Positions 1 through 7,324 of a stretch of DNA of 64,000 nt are shown piece by piece. The notes below the pieces were generated by a model. It did no database searches, had not been told where the DNA came from, and saw only the letters and a list, made by a program, of their open reading frames with translations. Source of the DNA: Bog-473 sp963834405. Its GTDB lineage: Bacteria; Actinomycetota; Acidimicrobiia; Acidimicrobiales; RAAP-2. Each line of letters begins with the position of its first letter. Within the stretch, counting starts at the first letter, position 1. The translations under genes and the position numbers were made by a program. Location: contig CAWIBX010000005.1 in assembly GCA_963834405.1 (NCBI GenBank), positions 1,426,001 through 1,490,000 of the forward strand, written 5' to 3'.

Positions 1-52
1 ATCTGATCGCTGAGTGCACGCAGTTCTCGGATCGGGCCACGAGGTCGTCCGG

Positions 53-58
53 TACCCT
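53..58 (+). promoter_or_regulatory. -10 box for leaderless DUF192 gene
   Basis: TACCCT ends 7 bases before the ATG at 66 and no Shine-Dalgarno lies between, so transcription probably starts at the ATG itself. No clear -35 is visible. Confidence 0.5.
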
Positions 59-65
59 AAGGCCC

Positions 66-428
66 ATGCGGTCCGGATGGCTTCTCCGGGACGGGGACGT
101 GGTCTGCGCGCTCGAGGTGGCCGAGACCCCGGCCGAGCGCGGCGCTTTGCGCGGACGCTCGGGCTGCGAGGGCGCACTGCACGTGCAGGGCGCCCGCACC
201 GTGCATACGGCGGGGATGCGGTTCACCATTGACGTGGCGTTCTTGTCCAGTGACAACACGGTCGTGCGCGTCACGAGACTCAAGCCGTGGCGGGTCGCCA
301 TCGGGGGACGCACGGCGCGGAGCGCCGTCGAGGCCGAGGCCGGGTCGCTCGAGCGTTGGGGCGTGCGGGTGGGGGACCAGCTCGAGGTGAGCGAGACGCC
401 GAACGGCGCGGCCGGCGACGGGTCGTGA
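66..428 (+). CDS. DUF192 family protein
   Basis: A 120-residue DUF192 (COG1430) domain protein. The family's central motif appears at residues 48-60 as TAGMRFTIDVAFL, followed by a beta-rich C-terminal half. The function of the family is not established; many members are secreted or fused to other domains, but this copy has no signal peptide and looks cytosolic. The ATG at 66 is preceded by a -10-like TACCCT ending at 58, suggesting a leaderless mRNA. The stop overlaps the rsmI start by 4 bases (GTGA), so it heads the rsmI unit. Confidence 0.8.
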   Translation: MRSGWLLRDGDVVCALEVAETPAERGALRGRSGCEGALHVQGARTVHTAGMRFTIDVAFLSSDNTVVRVTRLKPWRVAIGGRTARSAVEAEAGSLERWGVRVGDQLEVSETPNGAAGDGS

Positions 429-1351
429 GCGAAACCCGGCGCGGCCGCCTGGTGCTGGTGGCCACGCCGATCGGGAACCTCGGGGATCTCTCGCCCCGCG
501 CCCGCGAAGTTCTGGCCGAAGCGGACCTGATCTGCTGCGAGGACACGCGCCGCACCCGGGCGCTCCTCTCGGCGGCTGGCATTCCGGCGCGGACTGAGGG
601 ACGGGAGCGCCTGCTCTCGCTGCACGGGCACAACGAGACGACACGCCTGGAGCGGGTGGCCGCGTGCGTGGCTGCCGGCGGCACGGTGGCGGTGGTGAGC
701 GACGCCGGCACCCCCGGGATCTCGGACCCGGGCGGATGGCTGGCCGCGCAACTGGCCGGTGCCGGCGAAACCGTCAGCACCGTGCCCGGCCCGTCGTCGG
801 TGGTCGGGGCCCTGGTCGTGAGCGGTCTCCCCACCGACCGCTTCGGCGTGGAGGGCTTCCTGCCGCGCAAGGGCCCGGAACGACGGCGGCGGATGGCAGC
901 GTTCATGGCCGACGATCGCACGACCGTGGTCCTCGAGGCCCCGGGGCGCGTGGCCGCCACTCTGGCCGAGCTGGCGGCGATGGACCCGACGCGTCCGGTC
1001 GCCGTCGTGCGGGAGTTGACGAAGCTCCACGAGGAGGTCTGGCGGGGCGGGCTCGGTGACGCGGCGGAGACGTTCGCCGCACGCGAGGTCCGGGGCGAGG
1101 TGGTGCTCGTGGTCGGCGGGGCCGCGGCAGCCGACGACCGGCCGGACGAGGCAGACGTGGAGCGCGCGGTCCGGGCCGCACTCGCCGACGACCCGGGGGC
1201 CGGGCCCCGTCAGGTGGCGGCGCGGGTGGCCGCGTCGTTCTCGGTGCCGCGGCGGCGCGCGTACGAGGCGGCGCTGCGCGTGCGCGCGGAGGTGGGCGAG
1301 ACGGGCGGGAGCGGCGGGAGCGGCGGGCGAGGACGTCCGGAAGAGCGGTGA
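425..1351 (+). CDS. rsmI: 16S rRNA (cytidine-1402-2'-O)-methyltransferase RsmI
   Basis: RsmI uses SAM to methylate the 2'-OH of C1402 in 16S rRNA in the decoding centre. The 308-residue protein has the tetrapyrrole-methylase fold signatures: TPIGNLGDLS at 14-23, EDTRRT at 39-44, SDAGTPGISDPG at 92-103 and PGPS at 121-124. The GTG at 425 was chosen because it overlaps the DUF192 stop (GTGA) and sits just before the first strand. The C terminus ends in a short Gly/Ser repeat encoded by tandem 9-bp units (about 1309-1330). It precedes metG, the order seen in mycobacteria (Rv1003-Rv1007c region). Confidence 0.93.
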   Translation: MSETRRGRLVLVATPIGNLGDLSPRAREVLAEADLICCEDTRRTRALLSAAGIPARTEGRERLLSLHGHNETTRLERVAACVAAGGTVAVVSDAGTPGISDPGGWLAAQLAGAGETVSTVPGPSSVVGALVVSGLPTDRFGVEGFLPRKGPERRRRMAAFMADDRTTVVLEAPGRVAATLAELAAMDPTRPVAVVRELTKLHEEVWRGGLGDAAETFAAREVRGEVVLVVGGAAAADDRPDEADVERAVRAALADDPGAGPRQVAARVAASFSVPRRRAYEAALRVRAEVGETGGSGGSGGRGRPEER

Positions 1352-1383
1352 GGGGCCTGTGAAAGGACCGGCGGGGCCACCGG

Positions 1384-1389
1384 TACGCT
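1384..1389 (+). promoter_or_regulatory. -10 box for leaderless metG
   Basis: TACGCT ends 7 bases before the GTG at 1397 with no Shine-Dalgarno in between. It supports both the GTG start and a leaderless transcript. Confidence 0.55.
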
Positions 1390-1396
1390 ACCGGCG

Positions 1397-2950
1397 GTGC
1401 CGCCCTACTACCTGACCACGCCGATCTACTACGTCAACGACGCCCCGCACGTGGGCACGGCGTACACGACCATCAACGCCGACGCCTTGGCGCGCTGGCA
1501 CCGGCTGCTCGGCGACGAGGTCCTGTTCATGACCGGCACCGACGAGCATGGCGCCAAAATCGTGGAAGCCGCCGAGGCGGGGGGCACCACGCCCAAGGAG
1601 TGGACGGACCGGACGTCGGCCCGATTCGTGGAGGCCTGGCGCCGGCTGGAACTGAGCAACGACGACTTCATCCGCACGACGGAGCCGAGGCACTATGCGG
1701 CGGTCCAGCAGTTCCTGCAGCGCATTTACGACAACGGGTACATCGAGCTGGCGCCCTACTCAGGGCTCTACTGCATCTCCTGCGAGGACTACTACCTGGA
1801 GGACCAGTTGGTCGACGGGAATTGCCCCGTGCACGGCCGCCCCGTGGTCGAAATGCAGGAGGACAACTACTTCTTCAAGCTGAGCGCGTTCGAGCAACGG
1901 CTCCTGGACTACTACGAGGCCCATCCCGACTTCGTGCGCCCGGTGTCGAAGCGGAACGAGGCCCTCGGCTTCATCAAGAGTGGGTTGCGCGACGTCTCCA
2001 TCACCCGCACCTCGTTCTCGTGGGGCGTCCCCGTTCCGTGGGACAGCGGGCACGTCTTCTACGTCTGGTACGACGCGCTGATCAACTACCTCACGGTGGC
2101 GGGGTACGCCAGCGACCCCGCAGCCTTCAAGGCGTGGTGGGGCGCGGCCCATCACCTCATCGGCAAGGACATTCTGAAATTCCACTGCGTCTGGTGGCCG
2201 GCCATGTGCATGGCGGCCGACATAGAGCCGCCCGCCGAGATCTTCGTCCACGGGTTCCTCCTCCTCGGCGGGCAGAAGCTCGGCAAGACCATGATCGCGG
2301 CGGGCGTCGCGGGGGAGGACGCGGACTCACGTCCGCTCCGGCCCACCGATGTGTCCCCGCTGACGCTGGCCGACGACTTCGGCGTCGACCCCCTGCGGTA
2401 CCACCTGCTGCGCGACGTGCCCCTGGGGAGCGACGGCGAGTTCTCCTACGAGGGCATCGTGGCGCGCTACAACGCGGACCTGGCGAACAACCTCGGCAAT
2501 CTGGTCCAGCGCGTCACGACCGTGGTGCACTCGAAATGCGGTGGCGTGGGCCCCGGCTGTGACCCGGAGAGCGATCTCGCCGCGGTTGCCGCCGGTGTGC
2601 TCGAGGCGACCGGCGCGGCGTGGGCGCGTTGGGCACCCCATGAGGCGCTCGAGGAGACCTGGCGCCTCATCGGCGCGGCGAACGCCCGGCTCGAAGAGGC
2701 AGAGCCGTGGAAGATGGATCCCGGTCCCGAAGTGGAGGCCGTGCTCGGTGACGCGCTGGAGGTGCTGCGCATCGTGGCGGTCCTGGTGTCGCCGGCCATG
2801 CCGGCCACGGCGGCCGAGGTCTGGCGGCGCATCGGCGTCGCCGGCGACCCCACGTCGGCACGCCTGCCCGAGGCGGCCTCCTGGGGCGGCTACGAGGGCG
2901 GGGCGCCGGTGGTCAAGGGGGACCCGTTGTTCCCCCGGCGCAAGGCCTGA
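1397..2950 (+). CDS. metG: Methionyl-tRNA synthetase
   Basis: Charges tRNA-Met and initiator tRNA with methionine. The 517-residue length fits the short actinobacterial MetRS without a C-terminal dimer domain. Visible are the HIGH variant HVGT (18-21), a single zinc knuckle (C126, C129, C143, H146), the WWPAM catalytic-site segment, and an alpha-helical anticodon domain in the last 150 residues. The KMSKS loop is unusual: it reads KLGKT at 294-298 and is followed by a longer insert than normal. The second lysine, the key one in class I synthetases, is kept, so activity is likely. The GTG at 1397 is supported by the -10 box at 1384. The tatD start follows after one base. Confidence 0.95.
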   Translation: MPPYYLTTPIYYVNDAPHVGTAYTTINADALARWHRLLGDEVLFMTGTDEHGAKIVEAAEAGGTTPKEWTDRTSARFVEAWRRLELSNDDFIRTTEPRHYAAVQQFLQRIYDNGYIELAPYSGLYCISCEDYYLEDQLVDGNCPVHGRPVVEMQEDNYFFKLSAFEQRLLDYYEAHPDFVRPVSKRNEALGFIKSGLRDVSITRTSFSWGVPVPWDSGHVFYVWYDALINYLTVAGYASDPAAFKAWWGAAHHLIGKDILKFHCVWWPAMCMAADIEPPAEIFVHGFLLLGGQKLGKTMIAAGVAGEDADSRPLRPTDVSPLTLADDFGVDPLRYHLLRDVPLGSDGEFSYEGIVARYNADLANNLGNLVQRVTTVVHSKCGGVGPGCDPESDLAAVAAGVLEATGAAWARWAPHEALEETWRLIGAANARLEEAEPWKMDPGPEVEAVLGDALEVLRIVAVLVSPAMPATAAEVWRRIGVAGDPTSARLPEAASWGGYEGGAPVVKGDPLFPRRKA

Positions 2951-2951
2951 C

Positions 2952-3863
2952 GTGGGCGACGTGGGCGACGTGGGGGGCTGGTTCGACTCCCACTGTCACG
3001 TGCAGGAGGGGTTCCTGGCCGGGGAGGAGAGCGAAAGCCCTGGTGGAAGCCCTGACGGCGGGGCCGGAGGGGCCGGCAGCGCCGTCTTGGCCGTCTTGGA
3101 GCGTGCCGCCGCGGCCGGGATCGACCGCCTCGTCTGCATCGGGACCGGCCCGGCCACCTCGCAGCAGGCGGTTGACGTGGCCCGGGCCACGTCCACGGCG
3201 GGTGAGGGCGCGGTGCCCCGGGCGTCCACGGCGGGTGAGGGCGCGGTGCCCCGGGCGTGGGCGTCCATCGGCTTGCATCCCCACGAAGCGCGTGAGGGAG
3301 TGGACGAGGTGGCCGCGCTGCTCGGGCGCGAGCTCGCGGTGGGGGACGGCGCGGTGGTGGCGGTGGGAGAGTGCGGTCTCGACTACTACTACGAGCACTC
3401 GCCGCGCGACGCGCAGCGACGCGCGTTCGCCGCGCAAATCGCGTTGGCACACGAGCACGGTGTCACCTTGGTGATCCACGCGCGGGACGCGTGGGATGAC
3501 ATCTTCGACATCCTGGACGCGGAAGGCGTCCCCGCGCGCACGGTGCTCCACTGTTTCACCGGCGGACCGGACGAGGTCGAGCGATGCCTGCGCGCCGGGA
3601 TGTTCGTGTCCTTCAGCGGCATCGTCACGTTCAAGAACGCGGCAGACGTGCGGGCCGCTGTCGCGGCCTGTCCGTTCGATCGATTGCTCGTCGAGACGGA
3701 CAGTCCTTTCCTCGCACCGGTGCCCTATCGCGGCCGCACCAACGAGCCGTTTTACCTTCCGCACGTCGGCGCGGCGATCGCGGCGGTCAAGGGCTGCTCG
3801 ATTGACGAGGTGATGGAACGTTCGGCCGAATCTGCCGCACTCGCGTTTTCCACAGGCCCTTAA
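2952..3863 (+). CDS. tatD: TatD family metal-dependent DNase
   Basis: A TIM-barrel amidohydrolase-type nuclease of the TatD/YcfH family (3'-5' DNase acting in DNA repair and degradation). The 303-residue protein has the HxH metal site (H14-C15-H16), GLHPHEA, the GECGLDYYY metal-binding Glu segment, VIHARDAW, HCFTGG and the late ETDSPFLAP motif. The start at GTG 2952 lies one base after metG; two further GTG codons follow in a 9-bp repeat (2952-2969), so the exact start is uncertain. An in-frame 33-bp tandem duplication (3191-3256) repeats the peptide STAGEGAVPRA just before the GLHPHEA strand, making this loop longer than usual. The gene order metG-tatD-(rpfB)-rsmA-ispE is conserved in actinobacteria. 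Confidence 0.92.
   Translation: MGDVGDVGGWFDSHCHVQEGFLAGEESESPGGSPDGGAGGAGSAVLAVLERAAAAGIDRLVCIGTGPATSQQAVDVARATSTAGEGAVPRASTAGEGAVPRAWASIGLHPHEAREGVDEVAALLGRELAVGDGAVVAVGECGLDYYYEHSPRDAQRRAFAAQIALAHEHGVTLVIHARDAWDDIFDILDAEGVPARTVLHCFTGGPDEVERCLRAGMFVSFSGIVTFKNAADVRAAVAACPFDRLLVETDSPFLAPVPYRGRTNEPFYLPHVGAAIAAVKGCSIDEVMERSAESAALAFSTGP
3191..3256 (+). repeat. 33-bp tandem duplication inside tatD
   Basis: Two identical 33-bp units (3191-3223 and 3224-3256) keep the reading frame and duplicate the 11-residue peptide STAGEGAVPRA. The perfect identity suggests a recent event. Confidence 0.95.
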
Positions 3864-4166
3864 TTCACGCGTTGTTGTGCGTAATACGAGAACCTTGTGA
3901 CCAGGGTGTTTGGCGCGGAATTTTCCACAACGATGCACCTGAACTGGGAGTTTACCGAAATATCACGCACTTTCTCGTGTGACCTGCGGAAAGAACAAAT
4001 GATTTCGCCAATGGTGATTCGGGGTTTGCGACACCCAAGATCGGTTATCTAAGTTCTTCAAGAACCCCTCGCCGCCCCTTGTGTCGGCGCGGGTGCACTG
4101 TCCCCGGAGAAGGGTGGAGCCCTGCGGAAACAGAGCACTCGGGGGAGGCGCCTCGGCGTCGCTGCG
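3864..4166. other. Intergenic leader region of the DPBB protein gene
   Basis: About 300 bases, clearly more AT-rich than the flanking genes. It holds a perfect 13-bp dyad, GTTCTTCAAGAAC (4053-4065), that could be an operator, and a purine-rich AGAAGGGTGGAG (4108-4119) that could serve as a Shine-Dalgarno for an upstream CTG start at 4122. No riboswitch could be recognised with confidence. No RNA gene was seen. Confidence 0.5.
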
Positions 4167-4742
4167 ATGCTTTGTGGCGCGTTGTTCGGTCTGCCCTTCC
4201 TCTTGCTGCACAACGGAACGCGGCACGTGTCGCGCGGCCCTGCGACGGCACTCGCGGTCCTGCGGACGCATGAGACGCACACGAACAATGTGGTGTACCC
4301 TGCGTCGCATCTGGACGTCGTGAACCTGCCTTCGCACCTCGTGGCGTACCAGGCACCGCAGTCGACGACGACCACCACCGTCCCGGCGGCCACGACGACG
4401 ACCGCCGTGCCCGCGCCCCCCACGACGACGACCACCGCGCCACCGCCGCCTCCCACGACGACGACCACGACGACTGCGCCGCCGCCACCCGTGGCCGCCA
4501 ACCACGAGGACGGGCAGGCGACGTGGTATCCGGAGGCGCCCGACGGTTACTGCGCGAGCCCGACGCTGCCGTTCGGGACGGTACTGACCGTCACGAACGA
4601 CGCGACGGGTGCCTCGACCCAATGCACCGTCGACGACCGGGAGGGGGCGGGCTACCCCCGGGTGGTCGACATGTCGTACGAGGGCTTCTCGCAGATCGCC
4701 GATCCCGGCCAAGGAGTGGTGGACGTCACAATCTCCTGGTGA
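4167..4742 (+). CDS. Secreted RlpA-like double-psi beta-barrel protein
   Basis: A 191-residue exported protein: a hydrophobic N terminus, a Thr/Pro-rich linker at about 65-108, and a double-psi beta-barrel of the RlpA/expansin type at about 116-191 (GQATWYPEAP, the DDREG turn, RVVDMS at 165-170, and Cys129/Cys153 that may pair). Such domains bind or cleave peptidoglycan glycan strands. It occupies the slot of rpfB between tatD and rsmA in other actinobacteria, but the lysozyme-like Rpf domain is absent. From ATG 4167 the signal peptide lacks a positive n-region; an in-frame CTG at 4122 would add RKQSTRGRR and a better signal peptide, with AAGG well placed upstream. The stop overlaps the rsmA start (GTGA). 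Confidence 0.75.
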   Translation: MLCGALFGLPFLLLHNGTRHVSRGPATALAVLRTHETHTNNVVYPASHLDVVNLPSHLVAYQAPQSTTTTTVPAATTTTAVPAPPTTTTTAPPPPPTTTTTTTAPPPPVAANHEDGQATWYPEAPDGYCASPTLPFGTVLTVTNDATGASTQCTVDDREGAGYPRVVDMSYEGFSQIADPGQGVVDVTISW

Positions 4743-5560
4743 CCCACTCCGGCGCCGACATCGCCCATCTGCTGTCGGCGCACGGGCTGCGGCCGAGCCG
4801 GGCCCTGGGACAGAACTTCGTCGCCGACCCCAACACGGTCCGGCGCATCGCCCGTTTGGCGGAGGTGGGCGGCGGTGACCAGGTGCTCGAGATCGGAGCC
4901 GGACTCGGCTCTCTCACCCTCGCCCTGGCCGAGACCGGGGCGAGGGTCGTGGCGCTGGAGACCGATCGCCACCTGATCCCCGTGCTCCGCTCGGTGGCCG
5001 AGCCCGCCGGTGCGGAGGTGGTAGAGGGTGACGCCATGACCGTCGACCTGGCGGCCCTGCTGGCCGATCGTGGCGGCGGGGAGTGGAGCCTGGTGGCAAA
5101 CCTGCCCTACAACGTCGCGACCCCTCTGGTGATGCGGACCCTGGTGGAGGTGGACGCCGTCACGCGATTGCTGGTGATGGTGCAGCGCGAAGTCGGCGAA
5201 CGCATGAGCGCGACGGTGGGAACGCCCGGGTACGGATCGGTGTCGGTGCGCATCGCGTACTTCGCCCGTACCGGGCTGGTGGGCCACGTCCCCGCCTCGG
5301 TGTTCGTCCCGCGCCCGCGCGTCGAGTCGGTGCTCGTGCGCCTGGACCGGCTGCCGTCGCCCGCCGTGGACCCGGAGCTCGTGAGCTACGAGCGCTTCGA
5401 GGCGGTGGTGAGGACGGGCTTCGCGCACCGACGCAAGATGCTCCGCCGTTCGCTGGCCGGGACGGTCTCGCCCGAGGCCTTCGTCCGCGCGGGCGTGCGC
5501 CCCGACGCCCGCGTGGAGGAGCTCACGGTCGTCGAGTGGGGCAGGCTGGCGGCGTTATGA
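4739..5560 (+). CDS. rsmA: 16S rRNA (adenine1518/1519-N6)-dimethyltransferase
   Basis: RsmA/KsgA dimethylates A1518 and A1519 in helix 45 of 16S rRNA late in 30S assembly; its loss gives kasugamycin resistance. The 273-residue protein shows LGQNF at 23-27, SAM motif I EIGAGLGSLT at 51-60, the acidic LETDRHL, and the catalytic motif NLPYN at 121-125, with the helical C-terminal domain after residue 190. The GTG at 4739 overlaps the preceding stop by 4 bases, and the stop overlaps ispE (ATGA), so translation of the three genes is probably coupled. Confidence 0.95.
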   Translation: MTHSGADIAHLLSAHGLRPSRALGQNFVADPNTVRRIARLAEVGGGDQVLEIGAGLGSLTLALAETGARVVALETDRHLIPVLRSVAEPAGAEVVEGDAMTVDLAALLADRGGGEWSLVANLPYNVATPLVMRTLVEVDAVTRLLVMVQREVGERMSATVGTPGYGSVSVRIAYFARTGLVGHVPASVFVPRPRVESVLVRLDRLPSPAVDPELVSYERFEAVVRTGFAHRRKMLRRSLAGTVSPEAFVRAGVRPDARVEELTVVEWGRLAAL

Positions 5561-6399
5561 ACCGCCGCCTCCCGGTGGGCCGTGCCAGCGTCGGTACCCG
5601 TGTCCTGGCGCCCGCCAAGCTCACGCTCTCCTTGGAGGTGACCGGTGTGCGGCCCGACGGCTATCACGAGCTCCGGTCCGAAATGGTGACGCTCGACCTG
5701 GCCGACGAGCTCGAGTTCGACGAGGGCGGCTCGGGCCTGACGGTCGACGCGGCGCCCGGTAGCCGGGGCGAGGGCCTGGCGGGCCAGAACCTCGTCGTGA
5801 GGGCTCTTCAGGTTGCCGGGCGTACCGCCGGGGTGCACCTGACGAAGCGGATCCCGGTCGGCGGCGGATTGGGCGGGGGTTCGGCCGACGCCGCCGCGGT
5901 CCTGCGTTGGGCCGGCGCGGCCGACCCCGTCGCCGCACTGGGCCTCGGAGCGGATGTGCCGTTCTGCCTCGTCGGCGGCAGGGCGCTGGTCGGAGGGATC
6001 GGCGAACAGGTGACGCCGTTGCCCTTCGAACCCTGCGCGTTCCTCTTACTTGTCCCGCCGTTCGGCGTGGACACCGCCGCCGTCTACCGGGCGTGGGACG
6101 AGGGTCGGAGGGTTGGCGGCCATGATGGCGACGGTGGCGACGGTGGCGACGACGGGGGTCGGACCAACGGGCTGACCGACGCTGCGCTGGCGGCCGAGCC
6201 CCGGCTCGCGGCCTGGCGGGATGCGCTCCGCGAGCTCGCCGGTGCGGAGCCCCGGCTCGCCGGCAGCGGTTCGACCTGGTTCGTGGAGGGCGGACCGCCC
6301 GAGGCGGGGACGGCGGCGCTGCCAGAGCTGCGCGTGGGGGCGGAGCGGGGATTCCTGCTACGGACGGCTGCGGTGCCCGCGGGCTGGGACGGAGGCTGA
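5557..6399 (+). CDS. ispE: 4-diphosphocytidyl-2-C-methyl-D-erythritol kinase
   Basis: IspE phosphorylates CDP-methylerythritol in the MEP route to isoprenoid precursors. It is a GHMP kinase: APAKLTLSL with catalytic K21, the glycine-rich ATP loop PVGGGLGGGSADAA at 100-113, GADVPFCL with D133 and the late GSGSTWF motif. At 280 residues it has normal length. A hydrophilic Asp/Gly linker (HDGDGGDGGDDGG) is encoded by imperfect 9-bp repeats at 6127-6150. One codon (6046-6048) is TTA, rare in this GC-rich context. The start overlaps the rsmA stop. Confidence 0.94.
   Translation: MNRRLPVGRASVGTRVLAPAKLTLSLEVTGVRPDGYHELRSEMVTLDLADELEFDEGGSGLTVDAAPGSRGEGLAGQNLVVRALQVAGRTAGVHLTKRIPVGGGLGGGSADAAAVLRWAGAADPVAALGLGADVPFCLVGGRALVGGIGEQVTPLPFEPCAFLLLVPPFGVDTAAVYRAWDEGRRVGGHDGDGGDGGDDGGRTNGLTDAALAAEPRLAAWRDALRELAGAEPRLAGSGSTWFVEGGPPEAGTAALPELRVGAERGFLLRTAAVPAGWDGG
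6127..6150 (+). repeat. 9-bp tandem repeat in ispE
   Basis: GGCGACGGT is present about 2.7 times in frame and encodes an acidic Gly-rich linker. It is a likely slippage site. Confidence 0.7.
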
Positions 6400-6413
6400 C
6401 GCCGGAGCCGGAG

Positions 6414-6512
6414 CTACTTGCCGGCGCGACGCTGCCAGCGGGTGGCCTTCAGCATCTTCTTGTGCTTCTTCTTGCGCATCCGCTTGCGCCGCTTCTTGAT
6501 GAGCGATCCCAT
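6414..6512 (-). CDS. 30S ribosomal protein bS22 (AURKAIP1/COX24 type)
   Basis: A 32-residue, extremely basic protein beginning MGSLIKKRRKRMRKKKHKK. Start, length and composition match the small actinobacterial 30S subunit protein bS22 seen in mycobacterial ribosome structures, which shares the AURKAIP1/COX24 C-terminal domain of mitochondrial ribosomal proteins. It lies convergent to ispE and divergent from the glyoxalase-fold gene. A TAGCCT box on the minus strand (6523-6528) ends 10 bases before the ATG, so the mRNA leader would be only a few bases. Gene callers often miss it because of its length. Confidence 0.88.
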   Translation of the reverse strand: MGSLIKKRRKRMRKKKHKKMLKATRWQRRAGK

Positions 6513-6579
6513 GCCGTGCGGCAGGCTAGCGGTCCGCTGCATGGACTGCCAGATCGCCTCCGGCGCGAGGATGCACACG

Positions 6580-6945
6580 GTGGTTCCCGAAATCGTGCGA
6601 CTGGACCATGTGCAATTGGCGATGCCGCCGGGCGGCGAGGACCGGGCGGAGGCCTTCTATACCGGGCTGCTGGGACTGGAGCGGGTACGGAAGCCCGAGC
6701 CCCTCGCGGCCCGAGGCGGGTGCTGGTTCGTCCACGGGGCGACCGCGGTGCACCTCGGGGTCGAGGATGACTTCCGCCCCGCCCGCAAGGCCCACCCGGC
6801 ACTCGTCGTGCGCGACCTGCCCGCCTTGGAGGCGGCGCTGAAGGCGGCGGGAGTGGAGGTCCGGCCCAACCCCGACAGTGAGCCGGGCCGGGGCTCCTAC
6901 GTGGACGACCCCTTCGGGAACCGCATAGAGCTCATCGCGGAGTAG
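6580..6945 (+). CDS. VOC family (glyoxalase/bleomycin-resistance fold) protein
   Basis: A single vicinal-oxygen-chelate module of about 121 residues: an N-terminal RLDHVQLAMPPG strand with the metal-ligand His, AEAFYTGLLGLE, WFVHG, a second half with VRDLPALEAALKAAG, and the closing motif DDPFGNRIELI with the metal-ligand Glu. The substrate is unknown; similar short VOC proteins are annotated as glyoxalases by fold only. The start is uncertain: GTG 6580 has GAGG 9 bases upstream, while ATG 6571 and ATG 6541 are also in frame. It is transcribed away from bS22 and towards the two-component genes. Confidence 0.75.
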   Translation: MVPEIVRLDHVQLAMPPGGEDRAEAFYTGLLGLERVRKPEPLAARGGCWFVHGATAVHLGVEDDFRPARKAHPALVVRDLPALEAALKAAGVEVRPNPDSEPGRGSYVDDPFGNRIELIAE

Positions 6946-6967
6946 GGCAGTGGCGGCCGGCGACAGT

Positions 6968-7007
6968 GGGGCCGCGGGGCCGCGGGGCCGCGGGGCCGCG
7001 GGGCCGC
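6968..7007 (+). repeat. Five tandem copies of GGGGCCGC
   Basis: Five perfect 8-bp units followed by GGG. The array is fully GC, self-complementary in part, and lies between the 3' ends of two genes. Confidence 0.95.
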
Positions 7008-7034
7008 GGGCGGCGAAACGGCGGAAAAGGGAGG

Positions 7035-7071
7035 TGCCGACGGGGACGGAGCGGGTCCGCCCCCGTCGGCA
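7035..7071. terminator. Strong GC hairpin, possible bidirectional terminator
   Basis: An 11-bp perfect stem (7035-7045 with 7061-7071) is extended by three more pairs after one A-C mismatch, with the loop AGCGGGT. It lacks a U-tract, so intrinsic termination is plausible rather than shown; its place between convergent genes supports the role. Confidence 0.5.
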
Positions 7072-7324
7072 GCACCGAGGGGAGGGGGCGGAGTCCCTCC
7101 CACCGGCGGGGATTTGGGTGACTCCATCCTGCGAGGTGGAACTTGGCCACAGGTGGGGAAACCGTAAGAAGAATCGAAGAACTCGGCTTGGCGCTGAGCT
7201 TGGCTCCGACCTTGGCCGAATGGCGGCTCTGCTCCCGTAGCCCTGCTGCAGAAAGACTAAGTACGACCGCTTACGCTTTTCAAAATAGGCCCTCGGAGGG
7301 AGATCCCCGAATTTCGCGCGACTT

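Larger units (their letters stand above)
6946..7324. other. Convergent intergenic region with repeat and hairpin
   Basis: About 380 bases between the VOC gene and the histidine kinase gene, whose 3' ends face each other. It contains an 8-bp repeat array (6968-7007), a strong hairpin (7035-7071) and about 180 bases of lower GC in which no gene or RNA was recognised. Confidence 0.6.
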
